Source: Hassallia byssoidea VB512170 (GTDB taxonomy: Bacteria > Cyanobacteriota > Cyanobacteriia > Cyanobacteriales > Nostocaceae). Taken from it: a stretch of DNA of 64,000 nt. Within the stretch, counting starts at the first letter, position 1; every line of letters begins with the position of its first letter. The notes below the pieces were generated by a model that saw nothing but the letters and a program-made list of their open reading frames with translations, did not search any database and was not told the DNA's origin. A program made the translations under genes and the position numbers. This document shows, piece by piece, positions 46,055-55,194 of this stretch. The stretch spans positions 1 to 64,000 of the forward strand of contig NZ_JTCM02000029.1 of assembly GCF_000817785.2 (NCBI RefSeq). Direction: 5' to 3'.

Positions 46055-47527
46055 ATGGTTATAGCTAGCGTACCAGAAAAACAGGTCAAAATTGGTCCCA
46101 CGCAACTGCTGATTAACAATGAGTGGGTGAATAGTGTTAGCGATCGCCGATTTGAAACGATTAACCCGGCTACCGGCGAGACTATCTGCGAAGTTGCAGA
46201 AGCAGATGCACCGGATGTAGATAAGGCAGTGCAAGCAGCTCGTAATGCTTTCACCACTGGGGAATGGTCAAAAATGTCCGCCACCCGTCGCGGAGAGTTA
46301 CTTTACAAGCTGGCTGATTTAATTGAGCAGAATATCGACGAGTTGGCACGGTTGGAAACTCTCGACAACGGCAAACCGCTGAGTGATTCTTTAAATGCTG
46401 ACTTACGGCTGGTCATCGCTTGTTACCGCTATTATGCAGGCTGGGCTGACAAGGTGCAAGGTAAGACCATCCCAATTAATGGTCCGTACTTCTGCTACAC
46501 ACGTCATGAGCCGGTGGGTGTGGTTGGTCAGATTATCCCTTGGAATTTCCCGCTACTGATGCAAGCGTGGAAACTCGGACCTGCTTTGGCAACGGGCAAT
46601 ACTGTGGTGATGAAAACAGCCGAACAAACACCGTTGTCTGCGTTGCGAGTAGGTGAGTTAATTATCGAAGCTGGTTTTCCCCCTGGTGTGGTCAATATTT
46701 TATCAGGATATGGACCAACAGCAGGAGCGGCAATTTCCCACCATATGGATATTGACAAAGTAGCATTTACTGGTTCTACTGAAGTAGGACACTTGATAAT
46801 GGAGGCTGCTGCTAAGAGCAACCTCAAACGGGTAACTCTAGAACTTGGTGGTAAGAGTCCGAATATCGTCTTTGCCGATGCTGATATGGATGAAGCGATT
46901 CAAGGTGCCCACAACGCTTTATTCTTCAACCAAGGTCAGTGTTGCAATGCGGGTTCGCGGCTGTTTGTGGAAGAAAAATGTTACGACGAGTTTGTCGCTA
47001 AGAGTGTAGAAAGAGCCAAGCAACGTGTCGTTGGCAACCCCTTTGATAGTAATACTCAGCAAGGACCGCAGGTAGATAAAGACCAGTTCGACAAGGTGAT
47101 GAGCTACATTGAGTCGGGTATGCGAGAAGGTGCCCAGATGTTATGTGGTGGTAATCAAGTTGGCGATCGCGGTTACTTCATTCAGCCGACTGTTTTTGCA
47201 GATGTTCGCAACGACATGAAGATTGCCCAAGAAGAAATCTTCGGTCCAGTGATGAGCATTATTAAGTTCAAGGACATCGACGAGGTAATTCATTTAGCTA
47301 ACACCACAATGTACGGTCTGGCTGCCGGGGTGTGGACAAAGGACATTACCAAGGCTTTGGCGATCGCTAATAACGTCCGCGCCGGTACTGTTTGGGTGAA
47401 TTGCTACCATGTCTTTGACGCTGCCGCACCCTTTGGCGGATTTAAGCAATCCGGAATGGGTCGTGAACTCGGTGAGTATTGTTTAGAGCATTACACCGAA
47501 ATCAAAACCGTCACGGTGAAATTGTAA
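46055..47527 (+). CDS. NAD(P)-dependent aldehyde dehydrogenase (ALDH1/2-like)
   Basis: A 490-residue ALDH with an AAGGAG ribosome site. [22 protein letters not shown] forms the cofactor site, and FTGSTEVGH the Rossmann loop. [11 protein letters not shown] holds the general base Glu, and [11 protein letters not shown] (292-302) holds the catalytic Cys297. The family oxidises aliphatic aldehydes or retinal-type substrates; the substrate is not fixed. The C-terminus [23 protein letters not shown] is typical. It is convergent with mazG with no gap between stop codons. Confidence 0.92.
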   Translation: MVIASVPEKQVKIGPTQLLINNEWVNSVSDRRFETINPATGETICEVAEADAPDVDKAVQAARNAFTTGEWSKMSATRRGELLYKLADLIEQNIDELARLETLDNGKPLSDSLNADLRLVIACYRYYAGWADKVQGKTIPINGPYFCYTRHEPVGVVGQIIPWNFPLLMQAWKLGPALATGNTVVMKTAEQTPLSALRVGELIIEAGFPPGVVNILSGYGPTAGAAISHHMDIDKVAFTGSTEVGHLIMEAAAKSNLKRVTLELGGKSPNIVFADADMDEAIQGAHNALFFNQGQCCNAGSRLFVEEKCYDEFVAKSVERAKQRVVGNPFDSNTQQGPQVDKDQFDKVMSYIESGMREGAQMLCGGNQVGDRGYFIQPTVFADVRNDMKIAQEEIFGPVMSIIKFKDIDEVIHLANTTMYGLAAGVWTKDITKALAIANNVRAGTVWVNCYHVFDAAAPFGGFKQSGMGRELGEYCLEHYTEIKTVTVKL

Positions 47528-48337
47528 TTATGACTCTTGTGCAAGTTTAGCTTTAGCTTGTTGCCAAAGTGTTTCTAACTCATCCAAAGTGTAATCGGAA
47601 AGGGGGCGGTTAGCAAACGCCTCCATTTTTTGTAACCGTTGAATAAATCGCTGATTTGTACCTTGCAAAGCTTCTGACGGGTCAAGATTATACCATCGCG
47701 CAAGTTGAATAATCGAAAATAGTAAATCACCTAATTCCGCTTGTTGTTCTGCTGGTGTTTCCTGTTCTAAAGCTTGTTCAAATTCCGCCAACTCCTCATG
47801 AAACTTTGCCCAGACTCCCTCAATATTTTCCCACTCAAACCCAGCCGCAGCCGCTTTTTGGGAAATCTTCATTGCCGCTATCATTGGGGGAAGAGTCTTA
47901 GCATAACGACTGAGTTTAGCACTAAGTTTTTTATTATCTGAAGATGTTTCGCCTTTTTCTTCAGCTTTGATTTGTTCCCAATTTTGCCGCACCTCATCAA
48001 CGCTTTCCACCGACACATTACCAAATACATGTGGATGACGACGAATCAACTTTTGGGAAATGCCTTGAGCGACTTCTTTCAGGGAAAATTGTTGATATTC
48101 GCTGGCGATTTGCGCTTGCAGTACTACCTGTAAAAGTAAATCTCCGAGTTCTTCGGCGATCGCATCCTTATCCCCACTTTTAATTGCGTCTACCACCTCA
48201 TAAGCTTCTTCAATCACATATGGTGTCAGCGTTTGCGGAGTTTGCGCCAAATCCCACGGACAACCACCATCAGGCGATCGCAATTTCGCCACCACATCAA
48301 TTAACTCTTGTAACGCCGCCAAAGTATCATTAGTCAT
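47528..48337 (-). CDS. mazG: Nucleoside triphosphate pyrophosphohydrolase
   Basis: A 269-residue MazG protein with two MazG units. The first holds the metal-binding EEAYEVVDAI and EELGDLLLQVVLQA (about 41-75), and the second holds FHEELAEFEQAL and ELGDLLFSII (about 170-205). The conserved SPDGGCPWDLAQTPQTL start is present. It hydrolyses NTPs to NMP and pyrophosphate, with housecleaning roles. Its ATG overlaps the stop of the DUF2227 gene by four bases, so the two are translationally coupled. Confidence 0.95.
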   Translation of the reverse strand: MTNDTLAALQELIDVVAKLRSPDGGCPWDLAQTPQTLTPYVIEEAYEVVDAIKSGDKDAIAEELGDLLLQVVLQAQIASEYQQFSLKEVAQGISQKLIRRHPHVFGNVSVESVDEVRQNWEQIKAEEKGETSSDNKKLSAKLSRYAKTLPPMIAAMKISQKAAAAGFEWENIEGVWAKFHEELAEFEQALEQETPAEQQAELGDLLFSIIQLARWYNLDPSEALQGTNQRFIQRLQKMEAFANRPLSDYTLDELETLWQQAKAKLAQES

Positions 48338-48963
48338 TTTCCCCTAGTCCCCCTTGTCTTCCTTGTCCCCCTTGTCCCCCTTGTCCCCCCTGTCCCCTTT
48401 CTCCCCCCACTCGGTTTACGTTTCTTCATTTTCGCACGCGGCAGCAAACCTTGAACGCCTTGCTTTTGATAACGCTTGTAAGCCGAACCGCCCCAATCGC
48501 TGAGAGAATGACTCATAGCACCGAGTTCTAACCCCAAAAATAGTGCTAGGAATTCGGTAGAGTAAGAAGAGAGCGATCGCCCGACATTTTCACTTATATC
48601 TTGCCAATTTAAAGTTATATTTCCCAGCTTTGCACCAACTATCAAACCGAAAATTGACAAGATAAACAGCAAAGTCGTTAGATAAAGCACCCGCAGCGTT
48701 GTCCCGATTATCGGACCGTGAGAGAAAAAAGAACGATGCCGCAAACGTTTTTGATAAGGTAGCCAAATCCAGCGCAACCAACCCCAGCGCTGAAATTGAC
48801 GCGAGTAAATATCTAAATCGGGACCAAACATTAACCCACCGAACATAAACCCACCAGCAACCAACAGAGTTAGATTGCCGTTGCGAGTTTGCCAGAAGGC
48901 GATCGCCACAACAAAAGGTAAAGCCCATAAAGTAATGCGATCGTGCGTCCGTCCAGAGGGCAT
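48334..48963 (-). CDS. DUF2227 putative metal-binding membrane protein
   Basis: A 209-residue protein. The N-terminus MPSGRTHDRITLWALPFV and the segment FGPDLDIYSRQFQRWGWLRW, then RHRSFFSHGPIIGTTLR, with conserved His and Asp, define the DUF2227 family. Three or four membrane helices are present. The last about 25 residues (KGTGGTRGTRGTRKTRGTRG) are encoded by a heptamer repeat tract (48345-48402) and are an acquired tail. It is the first gene of a pair with mazG. Confidence 0.82.
   Translation of the reverse strand: MPSGRTHDRITLWALPFVVAIAFWQTRNGNLTLLVAGGFMFGGLMFGPDLDIYSRQFQRWGWLRWIWLPYQKRLRHRSFFSHGPIIGTTLRVLYLTTLLFILSIFGLIVGAKLGNITLNWQDISENVGRSLSSYSTEFLALFLGLELGAMSHSLSDWGGSAYKRYQKQGVQGLLPRAKMKKRKPSGGRKGTGGTRGTRGTRKTRGTRGK
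48345..48402. repeat. Heptamer repeats at the DUF2227 3' end
   Basis: CCCTTGTC/CCCCTTGT units are read as repeated GTR in the DUF2227 tail and reach the mazG start codon. Confidence 0.9.
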
Positions 48964-49078
48964 AGGGATTTTGGATTTTAGATTTTGGATTTTGGATTAA
49001 GCGATCGGCAAAATATTTCTCAAAAATAGTAGCGCGATTTGGAAGACTTTGCTATACTTTATAAATGTGAGTCAAAAC

Positions 49079-49151
<73 letters not shown>

Positions 49152-49302
49152 TTTTTAATTTTGGTTAAATTATAAAAAGCATCAAGTGTGACTCGATGCT
49201 TTTTTTGTATGATTATTTGATTTTGGCAACGCATGTGTTGATTTTCGTTCGTCAGCTGTTATCACTCCACTATGCAGACTCCACAAACAGCAAGAAAAAG
49301 TA

Positions 49303-49771
49303 ATGCAACTTTATGAAACCGACTTCTACGCTTGGACTCAAAAACAAGCTAACCTGCTTCGTCATCAGCAATGGAATCAGCTTGACTTGTCCAATTTAAC
49401 CCTTGGAAATTGAATCTTTGGGTAAACAGCAACGTGTTGAACTGCGAAATCGTTGGAGTATCTTAATTGCACATTTACTAAAATGGGAATATCAACCCGA
49501 AAAACGAAGTCGTAGTTGGTTAAATACGATTCGCATACAACGTATAGATACGTTGGAATTACTTGCAGAAAATCCTAGTCTCAAACCTTACCTGCAAGAA
49601 GTTCTTCAGAAAGCTTATATCAAGGCAATTGTACTCGCTTCTGGAGAAACAAATCTACCTATGAAAACATTTCCCCAAGATTGTCCGTACACGCAAGAGG
49701 ATATATTAAGCGTTCGCGAAGCGTTGCCGTACTCGGCATCGCTTTTATCCAGGTTCACCCGCCACAGATGA
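49303..49771 (+). pseudogene. Frameshifted DUF29 family gene
   Basis: The first frame from the ATG at 49303 gives QLYETDFYAWTQKQANLLRH and then stops at 49411. The second frame (from about 49403) continues with EIESLGKQQRVELRNRWSIL, HLLKWEYQPEKRSRSW and a SLKPYLQEVLQKAY block. Together these make a normal DUF29 protein, so one frameshift near 49395-49403 splits it. The last 20 codons (SVREALPYSASLLSR) come from a dispersed repeat. DUF29 proteins are small, of unknown function and multicopy in cyanobacteria. A sequencing error at the shift cannot be excluded. Confidence 0.8.
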
Positions 49772-49802
49772 GATAATGGAATAATAGCGATCGCACTCAT
49801 AG

Positions 49803-50423
49803 ATGAATACACCACAAGATGCACGACAATTCGCACCAGCAACTCAACGCAACCGCGAAGTTATCCTAGAAATACTTTTACAAGTTCTACCCGCAAGTGG
49901 CACTATCTTGGAAATAGCCAGCGGTACTGGGGAACATGCTGTATATTTTGCTCCACACCTCAAACCTCGTAAATGGCTGCCAACAGATCCTAATCCGCGA
50001 TCGCTAGCTAGTATTGCTGCCTGGATTGCACATTCACCATCTGATAATCTTTATCCACCTTTCGATTTTGATGCTAGTGCGTCAGTTTGGACTTTACCAG
50101 ATACCACGCCAATTACAGCTATAGTCAACATCAATATGATTCACATTTCTGCTTGGGGAGCGTGCTTGGGATTAATGGCTCTTAGCGATCGCATTTTACC
50201 ACCGGGCGGCATCCTTTATTTATATGGTCCCTTCAAACAAAACGGAGAACATACCTCACCAAGTAATGCAGCTTTTGACAGTTCTTTACGCGCACAAAAC
50301 CCAAACTGGGGTGTACGTGACTTAGATGACGTTGTAGCAGCAGCAAAAGCGCAAAACCTTAACTTGATAAATACTTACCAAATGCCAGCAAATAACCTAT
50401 CAGTAGTCTTTCAACATACTTAG
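49803..50423 (+). CDS. DUF938 SAM-dependent methyltransferase
   Basis: A 206-residue class I methyltransferase of the DUF938 family. RQFAPATQRNREVILEIL is the family start, and ILEIASGTGEHAVYFA is the SAM-binding loop. TAIVNINMIHISAW and FKQNGEHTSPSNAAFDSSLR complete the pattern. Substrate unknown. It is followed by the duplicated tRNA-Ala genes on the opposite strand. Confidence 0.87.
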   Translation: MNTPQDARQFAPATQRNREVILEILLQVLPASGTILEIASGTGEHAVYFAPHLKPRKWLPTDPNPRSLASIAAWIAHSPSDNLYPPFDFDASASVWTLPDTTPITAIVNINMIHISAWGACLGLMALSDRILPPGGILYLYGPFKQNGEHTSPSNAAFDSSLRAQNPNWGVRDLDDVVAAAKAQNLNLINTYQMPANNLSVVFQHT

Positions 50424-50503
50424 GACTTACGCAAAAACTCTATATGAATTACCTCACGCAAAAACGCAAAGGCGCAAAGAATAAGAGTTTAATATACCTT
50501 TAA

Positions 50504-50576
50504 TGGAGGTTAGCGGACTCGAACCGCTGACATCCTGCTTGCAAAGCAGGCGCTCTACCAACTGAGCTAAACCCCC
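50504..50576 (-). tRNA. tRNA-Ala (anticodon TGC), copy 1
   Basis: Read on the minus strand: acceptor GGGGGTT/AACCTCC, D arm GCTC-AGTTGGTA-GAGC, anticodon stem CCTGC/GCAGG with loop TTTGCAA (TGC), T loop TTCGAGT, discriminator A. It is sequence-identical to copy 2 at 50691 as far as I can see. Confidence 0.95.
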
Positions 50577-50690
50577 AGAAAATTAAAAAAGCAACCAAAT
50601 CAAACTACTTTCGTCATTTTAACATATATTGTTTTTTTCCGAAAGGGGGACAAACAAAGAATTACTTATAACATTCTATATGTTGAATAA

Positions 50691-50763
50691 TGGAGGTTAG
50701 CGGACTCGAACCGCTGACATCCTGCTTGCAAAGCAGGCGCTCTACCAACTGAGCTAAACCCCC
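50691..50763 (-). tRNA. tRNA-Ala (anticodon TGC), copy 2
   Basis: It has the same tRNA as copy 1, exactly 187 bp away, inside a tandem duplication that also copied the flanking DNA. The flanks differ by a few bases while the tRNA does not. Confidence 0.95.
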
Positions 50764-50848
50764 AGAAAATTAAAAAAGCAACTAAATCAAACTGCTATCG
50801 TGAGTTTAACATATATTGTTTTTTTCCGAAAGGGGGACAAACAAAGAA

Positions 50849-51781
50849 ATGATATTAGTTGTAACATTCTATAAATTTGTCAGCTTGCCAGATTTTGCTG
50901 AAAAACAAAGCATTCTGCTGTCTTACTGTCAAGCACAAGAAGTTAAGGGAACGATTTTGCTAGCAAAAGAAGGCATTAACGGTACAATTGCGGGTTTGCG
51001 TGACAGGGTTGACTCAGTTTTGTCCTTTCTGCGTTCCGATCCTCGTTTGGCAGACTTAGAACATAAAGAATCTTATACTGACACACCGCCATTTGAGCGA
51101 ATGAAAGTGCGCTTAAAGTCAGAAATTGTCACTTTGGGTTTGCCAGAAGTTGACCCAAATCAGCAAGTCGGCACTTATATCAGTCCTCAGGATTGGAATG
51201 ACCTAATTAGCGATCCAGAAGTCACCGTGATTGATACTCGCAACGATTATGAAGTAGATATCGGTACATTCCAAAGAGCGCAAAATCCGCAAACTGAAAC
51301 ATTCCGGCAATTTCCCGATTATGTTCAAAAGCACCTCGACCCCTCGAAACACAAAAAGGTGGCACTATTTTGTACTGGGGGAATTCGTTGCGAAAAAGCT
51401 TCTTCTTTCTTGCTTGCTCAAGGCTTTGAGCAAGTATATCATCTCAAGGGTGGCATTCTCAAGTATTTAGAAGAAGTTCCCACCGAAGAAAGCTTGTGGT
51501 CAGGGGAATGTTTTGTCTTTGATGAACGAGTTGCCGTCCGTCACAACTTGGAGGAAGGAACTTACGAAAAGTGTGTTAGTTGCGGACATCCAATTTCTGA
51601 GTCAGATAAAGCTTCGCCAAAATATGAATTAGGCATTTCTTGCTCATACTGTTTTGATAGCCTTACTGAGGATAAAAGATTACGAATGCAGCAGAAGCAA
51701 CGCCAGTTAGAATTAGCTAAGAAGAAGGCTGAGGAAGCTTTAACGCCAAAGTCAAACCATCAGCGATCGGCACAAGGCTAA
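50849..51781 (+). CDS. trhO: tRNA uridine-34 hydroxylase (rhodanese-domain, YceA type)
   Basis: I start it at the ATG at 50849 ([15 protein letters not shown]), giving 310 residues. It has an acylphosphatase-like N-terminal domain ([12 protein letters not shown]) and a central rhodanese domain with active-site Cys in [20 protein letters not shown]-terminal zinc-type motif follows ([23 protein letters not shown]). The family hydroxylates U34 of tRNAs, including tRNA-Ala. Its place next to two tRNA-Ala(TGC) genes is suggestive but may be chance. The 3' end overlaps the convergent methyltransferase gene by 65 bp. Confidence 0.92.
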   Translation: MILVVTFYKFVSLPDFAEKQSILLSYCQAQEVKGTILLAKEGINGTIAGLRDRVDSVLSFLRSDPRLADLEHKESYTDTPPFERMKVRLKSEIVTLGLPEVDPNQQVGTYISPQDWNDLISDPEVTVIDTRNDYEVDIGTFQRAQNPQTETFRQFPDYVQKHLDPSKHKKVALFCTGGIRCEKASSFLLAQGFEQVYHLKGGILKYLEEVPTEESLWSGECFVFDERVAVRHNLEEGTYEKCVSCGHPISESDKASPKYELGISCSYCFDSLTEDKRLRMQQKQRQLELAKKKAEEALTPKSNHQRSAQG

Positions 51782-52394
51782 GAGTAATTCGGGAGTCTTG
51801 ATGTAGCTTTTGATTGAAGGCGCGAATCGTCTTGGTTCTGTTGTCTTGCACTTCGCGATCGGCGACGCGCCCTGACCATAGTACATTATCGATCGCTATC
51901 AATCCACCCGGACGCACTAATTGTAATGCTCGTTCATAATAGCCGTCATAGCTGCTTTTGTCGGCATCGATGAAAGCAAAATCAAAGGTTTCCGCTTCAC
52001 CATTTGCCAGCAATCGATCTAAAGTATCCATTGCCGGAGCGATGTGCAAGTCAATTTTATCAGCCACACCTGCTTGCTGCCAATAACGGCGAGCGATCGC
52101 TGTATATTCTTCACTGACATCACAGGCGACAACTTTACCAGATGGTGGTAACGCCAATGCAACTATCAGCGAACTGTACCCCGTAAATACGCCTACTTCT
52201 AAAGTTTTCTTTGCACCCATCAACTGCACCAACAACGCCATCAACTGTCCCTGTTCGGGAGAAATTTGCATTTGTGAAAGTGGCTGCTGGTCTGTTTCGT
52301 GACGTAGTTGCCGTAAAATTTCTGGTTCTCGCAGAGATATCGACTGCAAGTAGTCATAAATATATTGTTCCAGTCCGAGAGTTTGTTTTCCCAT
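51717..52394 (-). CDS. O-methyltransferase (caffeoyl-CoA OMT-like)
   Basis: A 225-residue class I SAM methyltransferase of the cation-dependent COMT group. [20 protein letters not shown] is the SAM loop, [17 protein letters not shown] follows, and [21 protein letters not shown] with [12 protein letters not shown] gives the metal ligands. It could methylate a catechol-like small molecule. Its final 21 codons overlap the 3' end of trhO in antisense; the family-typical ending ([12 protein letters not shown]) lies within the overlap, so the overlap is genuine. Confidence 0.9.
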   Translation of the reverse strand: MGKQTLGLEQYIYDYLQSISLREPEILRQLRHETDQQPLSQMQISPEQGQLMALLVQLMGAKKTLEVGVFTGYSSLIVALALPPSGKVVACDVSEEYTAIARRYWQQAGVADKIDLHIAPAMDTLDRLLANGEAETFDFAFIDADKSSYDGYYERALQLVRPGGLIAIDNVLWSGRVADREVQDNRTKTIRAFNQKLHQDSRITLSLVPIADGLTLALKLPQPSS

Positions 52395-52540
52395 GATGAA
52401 TGCGATCGCTTTCCTTACACTTTAGAGAATTTCACGGCACGAAACTGCATAACCTAAACTACAACCAGCCTATAAGAACCTAGAACTGCTGCATTAGTTT
52501 TGTAGAGCCATTGTACAATCATAAGGGAAGAGAATTTTGC

Positions 52541-54235
52541 ATGACTAGCCCAACTTCAATAGCTGAAATTGACCTGAAGCCGATTCCAGGAAAAAGATAT
52601 TGGAACTGCGATCGCGAATGGCGAGAAGAGTTTATCTACTTCATGATGGTCGATCGCTTTCACGACGACAAAAACCGCACACCAGTAAACACACCTGCAA
52701 GATCCACCGGCGCTGGTACTCAAGAACAACTAAAGAAATTCTGCGGTGGTACCATCAAAGGTATTGAGAACAACTTAGATTACATCAAAAATTTAGGTTG
52801 CACAGCTTTGTGGTTAAGCCCAATCTTTGAAAACAACAACGACCCAGATAAATACCACGGCTACTCAATTCAAAACTATCTTGATATTGACCCTCGTTTT
52901 GGCACCAAACAAGACCTCATCGACTTAGTAGAAGCAGCCCATTCTCGAAAGATGCGAGTATTTCTCGATGTAGTAGTCAATCATTCAGGCGATAATTGGT
53001 CTTATCCAGGTGATTTTCCCTACTATTATTCCAACGATCAACAATTTCCTTTTGGCGAATGGAGACGAGAAGACCGACCAATCCCCAGCGAATTAAGAAA
53101 CCCTAACTATTATCATCGCCGAGGTCAAATTAAAAATTGGGATGGTTATCCAGAAACTCAGCATGGCGATTTCTTTTCACTAAAAGGCTTTAATAATGAA
53201 GACGATGCCGATGGTCTGAAACTTCAGGATGTTCTTATTAAAGCTCATTGTTACTGGATGCGCGAAGCTGATATTGATGGCTTTCGCATGGATGCTGTCA
53301 AACACATGGGTGAAGTCGCAGTTTCTCGCTTTTGTTCAGAAATTCGCGAATATGCTTACCGCTTGGGTAAACGCTGGTTTTTCTTGTATGGTGAATTAGT
53401 CGGACATGATGATGCGATTAACCGTTACACCGGTCCAAATACCCCAACCCAAGTTGATAGTAAAACCGTTTATTTTGGACTTACATCAGTATTAGATTTT
53501 CCCCTTTACTGGACTTTACCAAGTGCAATCAAAGGAATGACTTCTCCCAGCGGTTTAATTAATCGTTATGATGCCTTGAGAGGTCATGCATTAACTCGCG
53601 GTGAATTGGGACGTTATTTAGTCACATTTGTTGATAATCACGACCAGATAGGACAAGATTATAAGCGGAGATTTGCCGCAGATTCCCCAGATAAGCAAGT
53701 AATTGCAGGTATTGCCTATTTGCTGTGTGCGATGGGGACACCTTGCATTTATTATGGTACTGAGCAAGGATTTTCCGGTAAAGGAAATGGAGATGAGTTT
53801 ATCCGAGAAGCGATGTTTAACCTTGAGGATTCAAAACAAAGCTATCTCAATCCAAACTGCAATATTTACCAAGAAATCGCCAAAATAGCCCAACTATTTC
53901 AAACAAGAGAACCACTGCGCTTTGGTCGCATGTACTTCCGGGAAATTTCTGGTAATGGGCGTGATTTTGGCTTACCTCAAAATCAACCTTGCACTTTAGC
54001 TTTTTCTCGCATTCTTGCTGATGAAGAGATTTTAATTGCTTACAATACATCTACCACTGAACGAAGACAAGATTTCGTAATTGTAGACAATAGCATCCAC
54101 AAAAGTGGCGACACAATGAAGTTTCTTTACGGTCAACAAGAAAGCGTTACTGTACAAAAGCATCCCGATTCAAGTAATCCATCATTATGCGTCAAACTTG
54201 ATTTAGAACCAATGCAGTTCGTCATTCTGCAATAA
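52541..54235 (+). CDS. GH13 alpha-amylase family enzyme
   Basis: A 564-residue GH13 protein started at the ATG at 52541 after AAGGGAAGAG. It begins with a short extension and then EFIYFMMVDRFHDDKNR. Domain A includes FLDVVVNHSG. The catalytic residues are Asp251 (GFRMDAVKHM), Glu285 (LYGELVG) and Asp368 (FVDNHDQIG). There is no signal peptide, so it is likely cytosolic and acts on maltodextrins or glycogen. It differs in architecture from the amylase at 12214 and lacks the neopullulanase N-terminal domain. Confidence 0.9.
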   Translation: MTSPTSIAEIDLKPIPGKRYWNCDREWREEFIYFMMVDRFHDDKNRTPVNTPARSTGAGTQEQLKKFCGGTIKGIENNLDYIKNLGCTALWLSPIFENNNDPDKYHGYSIQNYLDIDPRFGTKQDLIDLVEAAHSRKMRVFLDVVVNHSGDNWSYPGDFPYYYSNDQQFPFGEWRREDRPIPSELRNPNYYHRRGQIKNWDGYPETQHGDFFSLKGFNNEDDADGLKLQDVLIKAHCYWMREADIDGFRMDAVKHMGEVAVSRFCSEIREYAYRLGKRWFFLYGELVGHDDAINRYTGPNTPTQVDSKTVYFGLTSVLDFPLYWTLPSAIKGMTSPSGLINRYDALRGHALTRGELGRYLVTFVDNHDQIGQDYKRRFAADSPDKQVIAGIAYLLCAMGTPCIYYGTEQGFSGKGNGDEFIREAMFNLEDSKQSYLNPNCNIYQEIAKIAQLFQTREPLRFGRMYFREISGNGRDFGLPQNQPCTLAFSRILADEEILIAYNTSTTERRQDFVIVDNSIHKSGDTMKFLYGQQESVTVQKHPDSSNPSLCVKLDLEPMQFVILQ

Positions 54236-54243
54236 TATCTTCT

Positions 54244-54420
54244 TTCATTCGTAGTGAGGACTTTAGTACTCATCTTATTAGAAAGAACTTCAGTCCTTAC
54301 TACGATATGTTATTTCATTCGTAGTGAGGACTTTAGTACTCATCTTATTAGAAAGGACTTCAGTCCTTACTACGATATGTTATTTCATTCGTAGTGAGGA
54401 CTTTAGTACTCATCTTATTA
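54244..54420. repeat. 70-bp tandem repeat with GTAGTGAGGAC palindromes
   Basis: Units begin at 54244, 54314 and 54384, the last being partial. Each unit has GTAGTGAGGACTTTAGTACTCA and AGGACTTCAGTCCTTACTAC. The rest of the spacer (54421-54584) is AT-rich leader DNA for the small secreted protein. Confidence 0.9.
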
Positions 54421-54584
54421 CGTAGCTTTACAGAAAAACTGTAATAACTTCCGTAACAACTCTTAGTTTTTCTCAAAAGTAGACTTTTACATTCATCATA
54501 TATTGATGATTTATTTAATTTAACTTACTTTTTTAACTGTTTCTTAAGGATATAAAAGTAATGTAATCTTTAGGAATCAAAAAA

Positions 54585-54875
54585 ATGTTATTTAAAAAGA
54601 GTATTTTTTTACTTTTAACTACAGCCACAATGCTAACTACATCAAGTATAGCAATGGCTGATTCATTAATTAGTAATGGTGGTGGTGGCGATTATAAATA
54701 TCAACTTTGGCGTAGCACTGATAACACCGAATATTTCTTAAAAATCTGGAATCGCGATTCATCTACAAATAGCGCACCTTCATATATTACCCATAGTTTT
54801 GAATCTAGTCGTGATGCTCTAGATTATTTCGATTGTAATTACGCTAACAAGTCTTTACCTTCTTGTCCGCGCTAA
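54585..54875 (+). CDS. Small secreted protein, unknown function
   Basis: A 96-residue protein with a clear signal peptide (FLLLTTATMLTTSSIAMA, likely cut after about 25). The mature part of about 70 residues is polar and Tyr/Trp/Ser-rich, with only two cysteines (DCNYANKSLPSC). I do not recognise a family. The gene is flanked by palindromic repeats on both sides and has no partner. Confidence 0.65.
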   Translation: MLFKKSIFLLLTTATMLTTSSIAMADSLISNGGGGDYKYQLWRSTDNTEYFLKIWNRDSSTNSAPSYITHSFESSRDALDYFDCNYANKSLPSCPR

Positions 54876-54879
54876 ATTT

Positions 54880-54937
54880 AGAAACCCGGTTTCTCCAAGA
54901 TTAGAAACCCGGTTTCTTAGAGAAACCGGGTTTCTGA
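54880..54937. repeat. AGAAACCCGGTTTCT palindromes
   Basis: Three AAACCCGGTTTC-type palindromes lie in a row (54880-54894, 54902-54916, 54922-54937). The last two pair with each other. A related single hairpin occurs at 59264-59297. Confidence 0.9.
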
Positions 54938-54956
54938 GTATCAGGCAAATCATTAT

Positions 54957-54990
54957 AAAGGTAGATGTAAGAATCTTGCATCTACCTTTA
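54957..54990 (+). terminator. Terminator-like hairpin after the small secreted protein
   Basis: AAAGGTAGATG (54957-54967) is perfectly complementary to CATCTACCTTT (54979-54989), then an AT-rich tail. The rest of the spacer to 55194 is AT-rich, with no feature found. Confidence 0.65.
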
Positions 54991-55194
54991 TTATTACAAA
55001 ATTAAATTTAGTAACAAACCGTTTATAAATCGATACAAAGTAATTGCGTATGGCAAAAAAGCATTGATTGTATGTAATTTCGTCAGAAGTACGTGAGTAT
55101 TTTGATTGTTAAGAGACATTTTTATCTGAAATTAGATATGATTACTTTCTAAAATAAGTAAAATAACATACAAAACATTTATGACTTTGGGGGT

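Larger units (their letters stand above)
50503..50848. repeat. 187-bp tandem duplication carrying tRNA-Ala and the trhO leader
   Basis: Unit 1 runs about 50503-50666 and unit 2 about 50690-50848. Both hold the tRNA and an upstream AT-rich stretch, and both end with TTTTTTTCCGAAAGGGGGAC and ACAAACAAAG. Unit 2 ends at the start codon of trhO, so its ribosome site lies in the duplicated piece. Confidence 0.9.

Noticed and set aside
51717-51781. Truncation of the O-methyltransferase to remove the overlap
   Set aside because: The family-typical ending lies in the overlap, so the longer gene is kept.
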